In this document: piece by piece, positions 7,253-12,599 of the stretch
How the letters are laid out: each line of letters opens with the position of its first letter
Position numbering within the stretch: the stretch's first letter is position 1
Origin: XYA12-FULL-58-9 sp001798605
GTDB taxonomy: Bacteria > Myxococcota > XYA12-FULL-58-9
Direction of reading: 5' to 3'
Assembly (NCBI GenBank): GCA_036736205.1
Contig: DAINMX010000195.1
Location: 1-13,060, forward strand
DNA: 13,060 nt
Made by a program: the position numbers and the translations under genes
Notes under the pieces: model-generated
Databases searched by the model: none
The model's input: only the letters and a program-made list of their open reading frames with translations
Told to the model about the DNA's origin: nothing

Positions 7253-7272
7253 ATTATGAATGACTATAGTCA
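7243..7272. promoter_or_regulatory. Probable toxin-antitoxin autoregulatory operator
   Basis: CTATGGTCAT (7243-7252) and ATGACTATAG (7260-7269) form an inverted repeat matching at 9 of 10 positions with a 7-nt spacer. The right arm lies within TGACTATAGTCA (7261-7272), a perfect 12-bp palindrome. The left arm contains the antitoxin start codon (7250-7252), so a bound repressor would block expression. Paired palindromes at this position are typical for Phd/YefM operators; binding here is inferred. Confidence 0.6.
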
Positions 7273-7280
7273 CGTGGACT

Positions 7281-7330
7281 GTTCCGGTCAAGCGCCGGGA
7301 ACCACTAGAGGTCTCGCCTGACCTGGCGAG
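7281..7330. other. Two adjacent hairpin-capable inverted repeats
   Basis: GTTCCGG (7281-7287) pairs with CCGGGAAC (7295-7302), with one bulged base and a 7-nt loop. CTCGCC (7313-7318) pairs with GGCGAG (7325-7330) around a 6-nt loop. They lie just downstream of the minus-strand MaoC gene and upstream of the antitoxin gene. Neither is followed by a T-run, so they are not classical terminators; they might stabilise or attenuate read-through transcripts. Confidence 0.3.
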
Positions 7331-7358
7331 CCAGAAGCATGGCAGGTTGTTCGAGCTA

Positions 7359-8003
7359 TTACCTTTTCTTTGCAGGCTTGGTCTTCTTCGCAGCGGGCTT
7401 GGCCTTCTTCGCGGCGGGCTTGACTTTGGCGGCGGGCTTAGCCTTCTTGGCGACGGGCTCGGCCTTTGCCTTGGGCTCGGCCTTTGCCTTGGGCTCGGCC
7501 TTGCTGCCGCTGCTAGTACCTCGAACCTTGCTCGCTGTGAAGACGATTCCGTGGGAGGCTTCGGACTTGCTGAGAAGACGGCCTTTGACCTTGGGCACAA
7601 CGGCCAACACTCTGCCCTTTGCTACCGTTTCGCCCCTTTGATTGTCAGCCCACACGTCGGCGTCAACAACCGCCTCGCCGTTCTCGATGCGTTTGTCGAT
7701 GACGACGCCACGGCAGGTGAGGACGTCACCCGGCCATACGAGCTTGAGCATCCGCAGCCCATAACGCCGCAGAGAAGCGCCCTGGAAGCACGATTGCACC
7801 ATGCGTCCCACATACGCCATGACCAGGTGACTGGGCGCAAACACCGAGCTCTTGCCTGCCGCGGCTGCGACCTTGTCATCGAGGTGCATAGGGTTGTAGT
7901 CGTCAATCGCGCCCGCAAAACGCGCAAGGGTCACACGCGTAAGCGCAGGAATGGAAAGGCCGTCGAGTGGAGTGCCCTTGTCAATCGATTCGTAATCCAA
8001 CAT
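7359..8003 (-). CDS. MaoC-fold (hotdog) 3-hydroxyacyl dehydratase subunit with Lys/Ala/Pro-rich tail
   Basis: A 214-residue protein from ATG 8003. Residues 1-140 form a single hotdog domain. They carry the hydratase motif FAGAIDDYNPMHLDD with the catalytic Asp35 and His40 in the family's D-x-N-P-x-H spacing, then APSHLVMAYVGRMV and LVWPGDVL. This resembles the catalytic (HadB-like) subunit of two-part (3R)-hydroxyacyl-ACP/CoA dehydratases, which remove water from 3-hydroxyacyl chains in fatty-acid synthesis or modification. From about 162 the protein changes to a low-complexity tail of AEPKAK, AKPAAK and KKAKPAKKR units, strongly basic and like a histone H1 tail. That tail is not part of the enzyme fold. 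The gene follows the companion MaoC gene by 25 nt. A GTG at 8012 is an alternative start with a good ribosome site. Confidence 0.85.
   Translation of the reverse strand: MLDYESIDKGTPLDGLSIPALTRVTLARFAGAIDDYNPMHLDDKVAAAAGKSSVFAPSHLVMAYVGRMVQSCFQGASLRRYGLRMLKLVWPGDVLTCRGVVIDKRIENGEAVVDADVWADNQRGETVAKGRVLAVVPKVKGRLLSKSEASHGIVFTASKVRGTSSGSKAEPKAKAEPKAKAEPVAKKAKPAAKVKPAAKKAKPAAKKTKPAKKR
7461..7496. repeat. 18-bp tandem repeat encoding AEPKAK twice
   Basis: GGCCTTTGCCTTGGGCTC occurs at 7461-7478 and again, identical, at 7479-7496. On the coding (minus) strand each copy encodes a six-residue unit of the basic tail. The rest of the tail is built from related but diverged units. Confidence 0.9.
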
Positions 8004-8008
8004 ATTGT

Positions 8009-8024
8009 TCACCTGCAACTCCTT
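8009..8024 (-). promoter_or_regulatory. Two stacked ribosome binding sites before the second MaoC gene
   Basis: On the minus strand AAGGAG (8019-8024) lies 6 nt before a GTG at 8012, and AGGTGA (8009-8014) lies 5 nt before the ATG at 8003. Either start is possible; the difference is three residues. I chose the ATG. Confidence 0.45.
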
Positions 8025-8028
8025 CGCC

Positions 8029-8478
8029 TCAGCTCTTGAGCTCGACTAGAACACGACGTCCTTTGAAAACGGCGCGGCCACGTTTGTCGTTACCTCGGGT
8101 CTCGACAACCAGGAAAATGAGACGGCCGTTGGGTGCCTGCTTGTCGTAGACATCGGCAATTCGATGGACAACGCTCAGAACATCCCCCACAAAGATGGGT
8201 CGGAAGTACTCGTATTCCTCTTCGGCGTGCATGGTCGCCTGGGAGTCGAGCCCAACCTCTGCGATGAGCGGATCGAGGGCGCCGAGCGCCGCGGCAAAGG
8301 TGGGCGGTGCCACCAGTGCACTGTAGCCGGCCGCCTTCGCCGCTTTCTCGTCGGTGTGAATCGGGTTGTCCTCACCAATCGCATTGGCAAAGCGACGCAC
8401 CTGACCTTTCTCGATCTCGAAGATCGCAGGCCGAGTTGATTTACCGATCATGGGTTTGAGTTTGTTTACCAGTGCCAC
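8029..8478 (-). CDS. MaoC-fold dehydratase subunit, HadA-like N-terminal type
   Basis: A 149-residue hotdog protein from GTG 8478. It has the layout of the MaoC N-terminal dehydratase family: IFEIEKGQVRRFANAIGEDNPIHTDE, then ALVAPPTFAAAL and FRPIFVGDVLSV. At the active-site motif the usual Asp, five residues before His41, is Glu36 (GEDNPIH), unlike the neighbouring subunit, which keeps Asp. In mycobacterial HadAB the A subunit binds the acyl chain and the B subunit supplies the catalytic pair; this gene is probably the A-type partner by analogy. The GTG overlaps the stop of the MCE gene by one base (TAGTG) and has GGAGGG just upstream, so the two are probably translationally coupled. An ATG at 8502 gives a longer form with a 25-nt overlap, and an ATG at 8451 a shorter one. 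Confidence 0.82.
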   Translation of the reverse strand: MALVNKLKPMIGKSTRPAIFEIEKGQVRRFANAIGEDNPIHTDEKAAKAAGYSALVAPPTFAAALGALDPLIAEVGLDSQATMHAEEEYEYFRPIFVGDVLSVVHRIADVYDKQAPNGRLIFLVVETRGNDKRGRAVFKGRRVLVELKS

Positions 8479-9530
8479 TAATCCCTCCAAAACAACTTCC
8501 ATGGGTTGCGTTTGAGGTCGCGGAGCATTTCTTTGAGATCATCGTACACCTGCGGGTCGGCAATCAGCCCTCCCACGGTTCCCTGCCCACGCCTTATGGT
8601 ATCCATCACCCCGCGTGCTTGCGTGGCGGTCTCATGGAGATCCGCCATGGTCTGACGCAGGTCGGAGACAATCTTCTCTATCTCTTCTGGGTTGACCGCC
8701 TTGTTTGCGCTGGTCGTCAGCTGTTCTATGGCCACCAGGCTCCGATCAGCGCGAGACATCAGGCTCGGTAGATCGCGGCGCAGTGCCGCCGCTGCTTGGT
8801 TACCATTGTCGAGGAGAGCCATGAGGCCTGCACCATTGCCGATCGCAACACTGAGACCCGCGGTCAGCTGGCGCAGATTCTCCGCAGAGGCTGCGCCATC
8901 GGCAATCGCCCCTTCGAGCTCAGTACGGTGCTCCTGCAGCATGGAGTCGACATTGCCCAGGAGGTTCGTCAGCGCTTCGCCGAGGGCACGCAGCCCCTGA
9001 CCGTCATCGCCGTGAATGTTGGACAGAGTACTCAAAGCAGACAAGAGCGATGACAGCTCGAGCGCCATGACATGCAATCTTGCCGCGTCGACTCCACGAA
9101 TTGCCGAGCCCTCGGGCAATTGTGTGCCTCCAGCCGCTCCCGGCGACAGTTCGACATAGGCTTCGCCAATCAGCCCTTGCATGCCGACATAGAACCCCGC
9201 ACCGTCAGTCAACAAATCCCTGGCGTCCTCATGCAGCTCGAGATGCGCCCTGACCACCGGCGGAGTCCCCTGGCCCAACCCGGTTTGCGCCGTGGCTGGC
9301 GATGGTAATGAAGCTCTTGCCAAAATGGTCAAATCTGTTACCCGTCCGATGCGAATACCGCTGACCTTCACTGGAGAGCCCGGCTGCAACCCTCCGGAGT
9401 AAGCAAAGTCAGCATAGATCGCAAAACTGGGCGCAAAGCTAAAATCGCCGAGGGCCAACACAAACCCAACGAGCACAGCGAGGGCCAAAAGTACAAATCC
9501 TCCGACCCGCGCCTCGATGCCCAGCTTCAT
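8478..9530 (-). CDS. mlaD: MlaD-family MCE-domain lipid-transport protein
   Basis: A 350-residue protein with a single N-terminal membrane anchor (about 10-28, GFVLLALAVLVGFVLALG), one MCE domain (about 35-132, with GLQPGSPVKVSGIRIGRV and VGMQGLIGEAYVELSPG), then about 200 residues of helical, Leu/Ala-rich sequence. It ends in LKRNPWKLFWRD, a C-terminus often seen in MlaD-like proteins. MCE proteins form hexameric rings or tubes in the periplasm that guide lipids between membranes, working with MlaE permease and MlaF ATPase, both encoded 1.5 kb upstream on the same strand. E. coli MlaD is about 180 residues, so this is the long form with an extended helical tail. ATG 9530 has a weak, close AAGGG. 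Its upstream neighbour is a divergent peptidase gene, so it must have its own promoter or rely on transcripts crossing that gene. Confidence 0.9.
   Translation of the reverse strand: MKLGIEARVGGFVLLALAVLVGFVLALGDFSFAPSFAIYADFAYSGGLQPGSPVKVSGIRIGRVTDLTILARASLPSPATAQTGLGQGTPPVVRAHLELHEDARDLLTDGAGFYVGMQGLIGEAYVELSPGAAGGTQLPEGSAIRGVDAARLHVMALELSSLLSALSTLSNIHGDDGQGLRALGEALTNLLGNVDSMLQEHRTELEGAIADGAASAENLRQLTAGLSVAIGNGAGLMALLDNGNQAAAALRRDLPSLMSRADRSLVAIEQLTTSANKAVNPEEIEKIVSDLRQTMADLHETATQARGVMDTIRRGQGTVGGLIADPQVYDDLKEMLRDLKRNPWKLFWRD
8483..8488 (-). promoter_or_regulatory. Shine-Dalgarno supporting GTG start of the HadA-like gene
   Basis: GGAGGG on the minus strand, 4 nt before the GTG at 8478. 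It lies inside the end of the MCE gene and favours the GTG over the ATG at 8502, which has no such site. Confidence 0.5.
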
Positions 9531-9538
9531 AACCCTTT

Positions 9539-9555
9539 GTTTTTAAAATAAAAAC
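9539..9555. repeat. AT-rich inverted repeat upstream of mlaD
   Basis: GTTTTTA (9539-9545) and TAAAAAC (9549-9555) are perfect inverted copies with a 3-nt spacer, 9 nt from the mlaD start. It lies in a clearly AT-rich patch and could be part of a promoter or operator; nothing more can be said. Confidence 0.4.
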
Positions 9556-9615
9556 TCAAAAACCACCGTTTCCACAGACCCACATAGATACCACGATTCG
9601 CGGCATGGGGAAAGG

Positions 9616-9633
9616 AATCCTGTTGTTTTCCTA
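9616..9633. repeat. Left copy of 18-bp direct repeat flanking the clostripain gene
   Basis: AATCCTGTTGTTTTCCTA lies 61 bp before the peptidase start. The right copy at 10999-11016 is in the same orientation and differs only by C for T at position 13 of the repeat. Confidence 0.8.
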
Positions 9634-9652
9634 GAGGACCCAAGAGGACCCA
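9633..9652. repeat. 10-bp perfect tandem repeat
   Basis: AGAGGACCCA at 9633-9642 is repeated immediately at 9643-9652. It directly abuts the left flanking repeat, between that repeat and the peptidase gene. Possible slippage product or protein-binding site. Confidence 0.8.
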
Positions 9653-9694
9653 GAATTTGGTGAACATGACCGACATTCTGTCGATAATCCAGTC

Positions 9695-10999
9695 ATGTTA
9701 CGGCTTGCCTTTGATTCTGATCTCCGAACACAGGTGACAGGCGGTTCCTCTGCAGACAGGGTATCGACGCCAACCAACCGCAAGTCACAAGGGGCTGTGC
9801 CAGTCGCTGACTTCACGGCAAACTCGGGCATATCGCCCAACGTCTCGCTGTTGCGCAAGGAATGGACCTTGTTTGTCTACATGGCTGCGGACAACGATCT
9901 CGAGACCTACGCGCCGAAGGACCTGGCCGAGATCAGAAAACGATACCCACAGGTCGCACACTTTGCCCACGTGGTTGTGCTCATCGACGGCGCCAAGGCG
10001 GGAAAGTACCCAAACGGCGGCAAGAACAAAGGCTGGTCCAGTGGTACGCGTCTTTTGCTCTTCGAGGAACGCAAGAACAGCTCCGGCAGCATCATGCGAG
10101 AGCTGTCTGTCGATCCCAACAGCTCACTCGGTGTCCTGATCGCCCGCGGCAAGGGTGAGCTTGCCACTGAACAAGGTGAGACATTGCGCGCCGCCGTGAC
10201 CTACGTGATGCGGAACGTACCCGCGCGCCGTTTCTTCCTCGACATCTGGGGCCATGGGCGTGGCTGGCCGGGTGTGGTGCAGGATGAAACCAGCGGCAAA
10301 AACAAGAGAATGGCTCCGGCGACTCTGGGCAGTGCTCTCTCCGACCTGCCGTGCCCACTCGACGCGGTCGGTTTTGATGCCTGCTTCATGGGGAATCTTC
10401 TAATCGCCAGCGCGCTCGCGCGCGCGGGTGTGCCGCTTATGGTTGGCAGCGAAGAGGAGCAGGAGAAGACTGGATGGCGGTACGACCAGGTGCTCGAAAT
10501 GGTTAGCCAGCGCCGCCGCAACGAGGTATCCGCCCAAGACATCGCCACCAGCATCGTCGACACCTATACGGGTGCGACTCAAGCATCCATCGATCTGCGC
10601 CGCTTGCCCATGCTGCACTCGCACCTCGAGAGGATGGGCGCTGCCCTTCTCGCGGCGGGTGGCATGAAGAACAAGCAGGTTCAATTGGCACTCGAATCTG
10701 TGCAACGCTATTCCGACGATGGCGCAATCCTCGCTGACCTCGGCAGTTTCTGCGACGCGCTCAAGGACAATTTCAAGTCGTCGTCCCCCGTAGCCCTCGC
10801 CGCCGCGCGAGTGAAATGCTGGCTCAAGGCCAATGTCTATCAACGCAAACCGAGAGATGATGTCTGGGACAGCCACGGCCTCAGTGTTTTCCTCCCGGAT
10901 TATGGGGATCGTGGCATGGGCTCCGCTTTCAAACGACTGGCGGAACACCTGCAGGAGGTATCGCCACACTGGGTCGAGTTCGTCACCGGCGGGAAATAA
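9695..10999 (+). CDS. Clostripain-family cysteine peptidase (C11)
   Basis: A 434-residue protein. The peptidase core begins near residue 56 with EWTLFVYMAADNDLE, the family's opening motif. The catalytic His is in FFLDIWGHGRGW (His187) and the catalytic Cys in AVGFDACFMGN (Cys230). Asp228, two residues before the Cys, matches the aspartate that gives clostripain its preference for Arg at P1. Later conserved-looking pieces include VGSEEEQEKTGWRYD and the GLSVFLPDYG segment. The first 55 residues are polar and low in complexity, with no signal peptide or membrane helix visible, so export is uncertain. The ATG at 9695 has no ribosome site; GATAAT at 9683-9688 could be a -10 box for a nearly leaderless transcript, without a matching -35. 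It is the only plus-strand gene in the right half and separates mlaF from mlaD. It is intact and of normal length. Confidence 0.9.
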   Translation: MLRLAFDSDLRTQVTGGSSADRVSTPTNRKSQGAVPVADFTANSGISPNVSLLRKEWTLFVYMAADNDLETYAPKDLAEIRKRYPQVAHFAHVVVLIDGAKAGKYPNGGKNKGWSSGTRLLLFEERKNSSGSIMRELSVDPNSSLGVLIARGKGELATEQGETLRAAVTYVMRNVPARRFFLDIWGHGRGWPGVVQDETSGKNKRMAPATLGSALSDLPCPLDAVGFDACFMGNLLIASALARAGVPLMVGSEEEQEKTGWRYDQVLEMVSQRRRNEVSAQDIATSIVDTYTGATQASIDLRRLPMLHSHLERMGAALLAAGGMKNKQVQLALESVQRYSDDGAILADLGSFCDALKDNFKSSSPVALAAARVKCWLKANVYQRKPRDDVWDSHGLSVFLPDYGDRGMGSAFKRLAEHLQEVSPHWVEFVTGGK

Positions 11000-11016
11000 A
11001 TCCTGTTGTTCTCCTA
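10999..11016. repeat. Right copy of 18-bp direct repeat flanking the clostripain gene
   Basis: AATCCTGTTGTTCTCCTA starts at the last base of the peptidase stop codon and fills much of the 38-bp gap to mlaF. It matches the left copy at 17 of 18 positions in the same orientation. Confidence 0.8.
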
Positions 11017-11037
11017 AAAACTCGACTGGCGCGGCAC

Positions 11038-11823
11038 TCACAAGGGCTTGGGTGCCCAACGCCGGCCGGCCCCGTGCACAAAGCCTCTGACCGTTTCGTC
11101 CTGGCTCGCAAACAGCTCTGCGGGCAGGCCGTCAAAATGGACTTTGCCCCGGTGGAGGAAGGTCACCCAATCACCGATGCCCTGCACGGAGGCCAGATCG
11201 TGGCTGACCACCAGTGACGTCAAGTTGAGCTCGTGCGCCATCTCTTGGATGAGGCGGTCGGTGCGGCGGGCTGCAACCGGATCGAGGCCCGTGGTCGGTT
11301 CGTCGTACAGGAGGATCTCCGGATCGAGAGCCAGGGCTCGCGCGATGGCCACTCGTTTTTGCACCCCCTGTCCCAAGGTGCTCGGCAACCTGTCGCAAAG
11401 GTTTTCAGCATGCACCAGTTTCAACGTCTGACGTGCCTTGTTCTCCGCTTGCCGACGGAGTAGGCGGAAACGTTTCTGCGCCGGCATCGCCACATTCTCG
11501 AGCACGGTCAAGGCATCAAACAAAGTGGAGTGTTGAAAGATCATCTGGCAACGCCGACGAATCGGATAGAAACTCTCCTCGTCGAAATCGGTGACATCGA
11601 CGCCATCAAGCTCCACGCGGCCCGCATCGGCTCCGAGCAAACCCACGAGGATTTTGATCGCCACCGATTTACCTACCCCACTCGCGCCGATAAGGAAATG
11701 AACTGTCCCGGGTTTCACCGCAAGGTTGATGTGATCGAGCACCTGGAGATCACCAAAGGACTTGCACACGTCGGTGTAGCGAACAATCGCCCGCGTCTCG
11801 CGTTTGTCGACCCTTTCATCCAT
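11038..11823 (-). CDS. mlaF: ABC transporter ATPase, MlaF family, with atypical signature motif
   Basis: A 261-residue nucleotide-binding subunit that powers lipid movement through MlaE permeases. Walker A is GASGVGKS (46-53), the Q-loop Gln97 is in IFQHSTLFDALTVLENV, Walker B is LLYDEP (171-176, with catalytic Glu175), the D-loop GLDP follows at 179-182, and the switch His208 is in VVSHD. The ABC signature reads TLGQGVQKRVAIARA (149-163). The usual LSGG start is replaced by LGQG, so the Ser that normally contacts the ATP gamma-phosphate is missing. ATG 11823 is used: it follows the permease stop by 5 nt and has GGTGAG in front. The frame is open further upstream, but that part is antisense-like read-through across the permease gene. 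The stop is 38 bp from the convergent peptidase gene. Confidence 0.92.
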   Translation of the reverse strand: MDERVDKRETRAIVRYTDVCKSFGDLQVLDHINLAVKPGTVHFLIGASGVGKSVAIKILVGLLGADAGRVELDGVDVTDFDEESFYPIRRRCQMIFQHSTLFDALTVLENVAMPAQKRFRLLRRQAENKARQTLKLVHAENLCDRLPSTLGQGVQKRVAIARALALDPEILLYDEPTTGLDPVAARRTDRLIQEMAHELNLTSLVVSHDLASVQGIGDWVTFLHRGKVHFDGLPAELFASQDETVRGFVHGAGRRWAPKPL

Positions 11824-11828
11824 ACCGC

Positions 11829-12599
11829 TCACCAGAACACCAGATAGCCAATTCCGCCGATGACGACATCCAGGAGCAGAACCGTGATGCACGATCCAAT
11901 CACCGCCCGGGTGGTCGCCTTGCCTACCCCAGGTGCGCCACCGAAAGCCGACAGGCCCGCGCGGCACGACACCAAGGGTATGGCAATGCCATAGGCCAAT
12001 GATTTTGCAACGGCGATCACCACATCCCCGTATTCAACGAGGTTCATACGAAAGTAGGTGTCCCACCCTACCCCAAAACCGTAGTGCGCCGCGACATAGC
12101 CAGTTAAAAAAGCAACTCCTGTGCCCAACACGACAATGGGCAACATACCCATGAGCCCGCCCGTAACACGGGGGGCAACGAGATAACCTACCGGATCGGC
12201 CCCGGCCATACGCAGGGCATCGACCTGCTCAGTGATCGTCATGGCCCCGAGCTCGGCTGCCACTCCTGCGCCGTATCGCGCCGCGATCATGAAGGCGACG
12301 ATGGTTGGGCCGAACTCCCGAACCATGAGCTGCAAAAATCCCGGACCGATAATGCCGAGATCGCCGATGACCCGTTGGCCTTGCATGCAAGCCTGGACCA
12401 CCAAGATGGCACCGGTGAATCCCATGATCACCACAATGAAAAATATCGAGCTGTTGGCGAGGGCAAAGGCCTGCCGGAACATTTCGGGACGTTCGAGGCG
12501 ACCTAGGGCCTGTGTGACCTTGAGCAATAGGCTTCCCAACTCGCGGGCGTTGCCGCCGCCGTCGATCGCTGCCCTGCCGACTTTGGCGACGAAAGTCAT
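11829..12599 (-). CDS. mlaE: MlaE-family ABC transporter permease
   Basis: A 256-residue inner-membrane protein with an N-terminal amphipathic stretch and about five hydrophobic segments (near 50-70, 88-106, 150-172, 195-212, 233-255). The family motif VAAELGAMTITEQVDALRMAG (113-133) forms the coupling region that meets the MlaF ATPase. Together they extract or insert phospholipids at the inner membrane. ATG 12599 shares one base with the stop of the preceding permease gene (TGATG), and mlaF follows after 5 nt, so all three are one transcription unit. Length is normal for MlaE (about 260 residues). A frame extension upstream of 12599 overlaps the other permease and has no membrane character, so it was not used. 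Confidence 0.93.
   Translation of the reverse strand: MTFVAKVGRAAIDGGGNARELGSLLLKVTQALGRLERPEMFRQAFALANSSIFFIVVIMGFTGAILVVQACMQGQRVIGDLGIIGPGFLQLMVREFGPTIVAFMIAARYGAGVAAELGAMTITEQVDALRMAGADPVGYLVAPRVTGGLMGMLPIVVLGTGVAFLTGYVAAHYGFGVGWDTYFRMNLVEYGDVVIAVAKSLAYGIAIPLVSCRAGLSAFGGAPGVGKATTRAVIGSCITVLLLDVVIGGIGYLVFW

Noticed and set aside
7365..7510. CRISPR-like or regulatory repeat array
   Set aside because: The repeats are in frame and encode the low-complexity protein tail, with no spacers between units.
6956..7600. Longer antitoxin frame starting near 7600
   Set aside because: The extra N-terminal part is a shadow of the MaoC tail. The Phd/YefM domain starts at ATG 7252, where the operator-like repeat also lies.
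7260..8039. Plus-strand open frame of 259 codons with Leu/Gly repeats
   Set aside because: It is the reverse complement of the MaoC gene; the repeats mirror the Lys/Ala/Pro tail.
9616..11016. Insertion sequence or composite transposon around the clostripain gene
   Set aside because: The flanks are short direct repeats without terminal inverted repeats, and no transposase or integrase is encoded.
11824..11967. N-terminal extension of MlaF
   Set aside because: It overlaps the mlaE coding end and encodes an Arg/Trp/Gly-rich stretch unlike any ABC ATPase start; ATG 11823 has GGTGAG in front.
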